A stretch of DNA of 64,000 nt from Hetaerina americana (lineage: Eukaryota; Arthropoda; Insecta; Odonata; Calopterygidae). Within the stretch, counting starts at the first letter, position 1. The number at the start of each line of letters is the position of its first letter. Shown here in pieces: positions 62,229-64,000 of this stretch. Below the pieces are notes generated by a model. The model saw only the letters and a list, made by a program, of their open reading frames with translations. It ran no database searches and was not told the origin of the DNA. The position numbers and the translations under genes were made by a program. The stretch covers positions 1 through 64,000 of the forward strand of contig JAKTNV010000413.1 in assembly GCA_022747635.1 (NCBI GenBank), written 5' to 3'.

Positions 62229-63180
62229 GGGTTCTAGGTGAGAATCTCACTCGACACAAATCAAACAAAAATGTTTCCATGGTGTGTTCATTTTCATTAA
62301 ATAAACAAAATTAAACCCATAATAAATCCTGAAAGGCAAGAAATGAGCATAAAAGATGCTTCAGCGGGGTTGTTAATGTTACTAAAAGAGCCCAAATTTC
62401 TAAAAATATTGCGAAAAACCACAATCTTCTGTTTAAGAGTGAATGTTTGAGGTGTATAGAAGGCATTTATTTCAATTTTAGAAAATTTAATTTTTCACAT
62501 TTTTCCATGAAAAGTGCCAATGCCCCCCCCTTTAAGTTCTAGTCGAAAATCTCACTCGACACAAATCAAACACAAACGTTTCCATGGTGTGTATTGTTGT
62601 TCATTTTCATCAAATAAACAAAATAAAACCCAGAATAAGTACTGAAAGACAAGAAATGAGCATAAAAGATGCTTCAGCGCAAGTGTTAATGTTACTAAAA
62701 GAGCCCAAATTTCTAAAAATATAGCGAAAAACAACAATTTTCAGTTTAAGAGTGAATGTTTGAGGTGTTTAGAAGGCATTTATTTCATTTTTAGAAAATT
62801 TAATTTTTCTCATTTTTCCATGAAAAGTGCCAGTACCCCCCCCCTTTGGGTTCTAGGTGAAAATCTCACTCGACACAAATCAAACAAAAATGTTTCCTGG
62901 CTGTGTATTGTTTTTCATTTTCATCAAATAAACAAAATAAAACCCAGAATAAATCCTGAAATACAAGAAATGATTATAAAAGATGCTTCAGCGCAAGTGT
63001 TAATGTTACTAAAAGAGCCAAAATTTCTAAAAATATTGCGAAAAACAACAATTTTCAGTTTAAGAGTGAATGTTTGAGGTGTATAGAAGGCATTTATTTC
63101 ATTTTTAGAAAATTTAATTTTTCACATTTTTCCATGAAAAGTGCCAATACCCCCCCTTTGGGTTCTAGGTGAAAATCTCA

Positions 63181-64000
63181 CTCGACAAAAATCAAACAAA
63201 AATGTTTCCATGGTGTGTATTGGTTTTCATTTTCATCAAATTAACAAAATTAAACCCAGAATAAATACTGAAATACAAGAAATGAGCATAAAAGATGCTT
63301 CAGCGGGGTTGTTAATGTTACTTAAAGAGCCCAAATTTCTAAAAACATTGCGAAAAACAACAATTTTCAGATTTAGAGTGAATGTTTGAGGTGTATAGAA
63401 GGCATTTATTTCATTTTTAGAAAATTTATTTTTTCTCATTTTTCCATGAAAAGTGACAATTTTGGGTTCAAGGTGAAAATCTCACTCGACACAAATCAAA
63501 AAAAAATGTTTCCATGGTGTGTATTGTTGTTCATTTTCATCAAATAAAATAAATAAAACCCAGAATATATACTGAAAGACAAGAAATGAGCATAAAAGAT
63601 GCTTCAGCGTGGTTGTTAATGTTACTAAAAGTGCCGAAATTTCTAAAAATATTGCGAAAAACCACAATTTTCGGATTTAGAGTGAATGTTTGAGGTGTAT
63701 AGAAGGCATTTATTTCATTTTTAGAAAATTTATTTTTTCTCATTTTTCCATGAAAAGTGCCAATACCCCCCCTTTGGGTTCATGGTGAAAATCTCACTCG
63801 ATACAAATCAAACAAAAAAGTTTCCAAGGAGTGTATTGTTGCTCATTTTCATCAAATAAACAAAATAAAACCCAGAATAAATACTGAAAGACAAGAAATG
63901 AGCATTAAAGATGCTTCAGCGCAAGTGTTAATGTTACTAAAAGAGCCAAAATTTCTAAAAATATTGCGAAAAACAACAATTTTCAGTTTAAGAGTGAATG
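63181..64000 (+). repeat. Divergent tail of monomers at right window edge
   Basis: Monomers start at 63160, 63464 and 63776 (the last cut by the window edge). Private changes are denser here than elsewhere: GTGACAATTTTGGGTTCAAGG, CAGAATATATACTG, AGCGTGGTTG, AAAGTGCCGAAATTTC, GGGTTCATGG, CTCGATACAAATC and TTTCCAAGGAGTG. The last of these destroys the CCATGG site. This stretch was not included in the recent duplications. It may lie nearer an array edge, or it may simply be an older segment. Confidence 0.8.

Larger units (their letters stand above)
48955..63180 (+). repeat. Higher-order repeat K: 6.4-kb segment repeated at 7781-bp offset (26 monomers)
   Basis: Positions 48955-55396 match 56738-63180 at an offset of 7781-7784. 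Second-copy monomers start at 56919, 57220, 57534, 57846, 58159, 58472, 58773, 59085, 59396, 59708, 60009, 60321, 60633, 60945, 61246, 61559, 61869, 62049, 62229, 62534, 62848 and 63160. The 1.34 kb at 55397-56737 (monomers 55674, 55985, 56297, 56608) is present only between the copies. The full 7781-bp period therefore holds 26 units, two of them truncated. The first copy contains the right-hand copy of repeat J. The second copy lacks the derived variants shared by both J copies. It differs by small changes such as GTGTATTGTATTC at 60379, which is three bases shorter than its partner. Confidence 0.9.
1..64000. repeat. Satellite DNA array, ~313-bp monomer, head-to-tail, whole window
   Basis: The landmark GGGTTCTAGG (or a 1-3 base variant), preceded by a C-run, recurs 208 times between 101 and 63776. 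Spacing is mainly 311-315 bp, with recurrent shorter classes of 306, 301, 298 and 180 bp and a maximum of 317 bp. Every copy lies on the same strand, and no interval is long enough to hold an inserted element. A hand-counted consensus is about 31% GC. Within a monomer, in order and counted from the landmark: CTCACTCGAC near 18-27, CCATGG at about 49-54, TTCATTTT near 68, AGCATAAAAGATGCTTCAGC near 126-145, CTAAAAATATTGCG near 180, GAGTGAATGTTT near 217, AAGGCATTTATTT near 240, TTTTTCCATGAAAAGTGCC near 280, then C5-C12. Monomer length is close to two nucleosome spacings, which is suggestive only. I do not recognise the family by name. Confidence 0.97.

Noticed and set aside
11560..63180. The 7777-bp and 7781-bp offsets as one shared higher-order repeat
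   Set aside because: The monomer orders differ: 25 units in one, 26 units with two truncated in the other. The near-equality is a coincidence of monomer counts.
1..64000. CRISPR array
   Set aside because: The regular unit is about 313 bp with variation along its whole length. There are no short identical repeats separated by unique spacers, and no cas genes.
1..64000. tRNA, rRNA, small RNA genes, riboswitches, replication origins
   Set aside because: No non-satellite sequence exists in the window. No unit contains a recognisable tRNA arm, rRNA segment or conserved RNA motif.

Overview
This window is one uninterrupted block of satellite DNA from a eukaryotic nuclear genome. I find no gene, RNA gene, mobile element or unique sequence in it. 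A single AT-rich monomer of about 313 bp (about 31% GC by hand count on a consensus) is repeated head to tail, always in the same orientation. Using the landmark GGGTTCTAGG, which follows a C-run, as monomer position 1, I located 208 successive starts from 101 to 63776. Spacings are almost all 298-317 bp. The only exceptions are four 180-bp truncated monomers. No gap is long enough to hold an insertion. The many short open frames are the same few frames of the monomer seen again and again on both strands. The species cannot be named, because nothing in the window is lineage-specific. The size and complexity of the array argue against a bacterial or viral origin, and a centromeric, pericentromeric, subtelomeric or knob location would all fit.

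The interest lies in the higher-order layout. Blocks of 1, 3, 7, 8, 11, 12, 16, 17 and 26 monomers have been copied as near-identical units, and several are nested or overlapping. Region by region: 25-1935 is a 940-bp trimer x2. 1936-3036 is unmatched monomers. 3037-4931 is a 937-bp trimer x2. 4932-9232 is a mosaic of older variants, part of which (about 4.2-6.6 kb) reappears at about 17.0-19.3 kb. 9233-13594 is a 2178-bp 7-mer x2. 12543-17562 is a 2501-bp 8-mer x2, lying inside a 5276-bp 17-mer whose second copy runs 19.4-24.65 kb. 24.8-29.6 kb is a 2490-bp 8-mer x2. 29647-30271 is a duplicated single monomer. 32141-39166 is a 3.41-kb 11-mer x2. 38402-45845 is a 3.71-kb 12-mer x2, followed by a shortened third copy. 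43897-53840 is a 4955-bp 16-mer x2. 48955-63180 holds two copies of a 6.4-kb segment at an offset of 7781 bp. 63181-64000 is a more divergent tail.

Many block boundaries fall inside one monomer whose two halves belong to different variant types. This is what unequal crossover between misaligned monomers leaves behind. Shared derived substitutions order some events: the 8-mer duplication is younger than the 17-mer duplication, and the 16-mer duplication is younger than the 7.78-kb duplication. I see no evidence of a novel gene system. The best lead is the readable record of recent duplication and deletion steps in this array.
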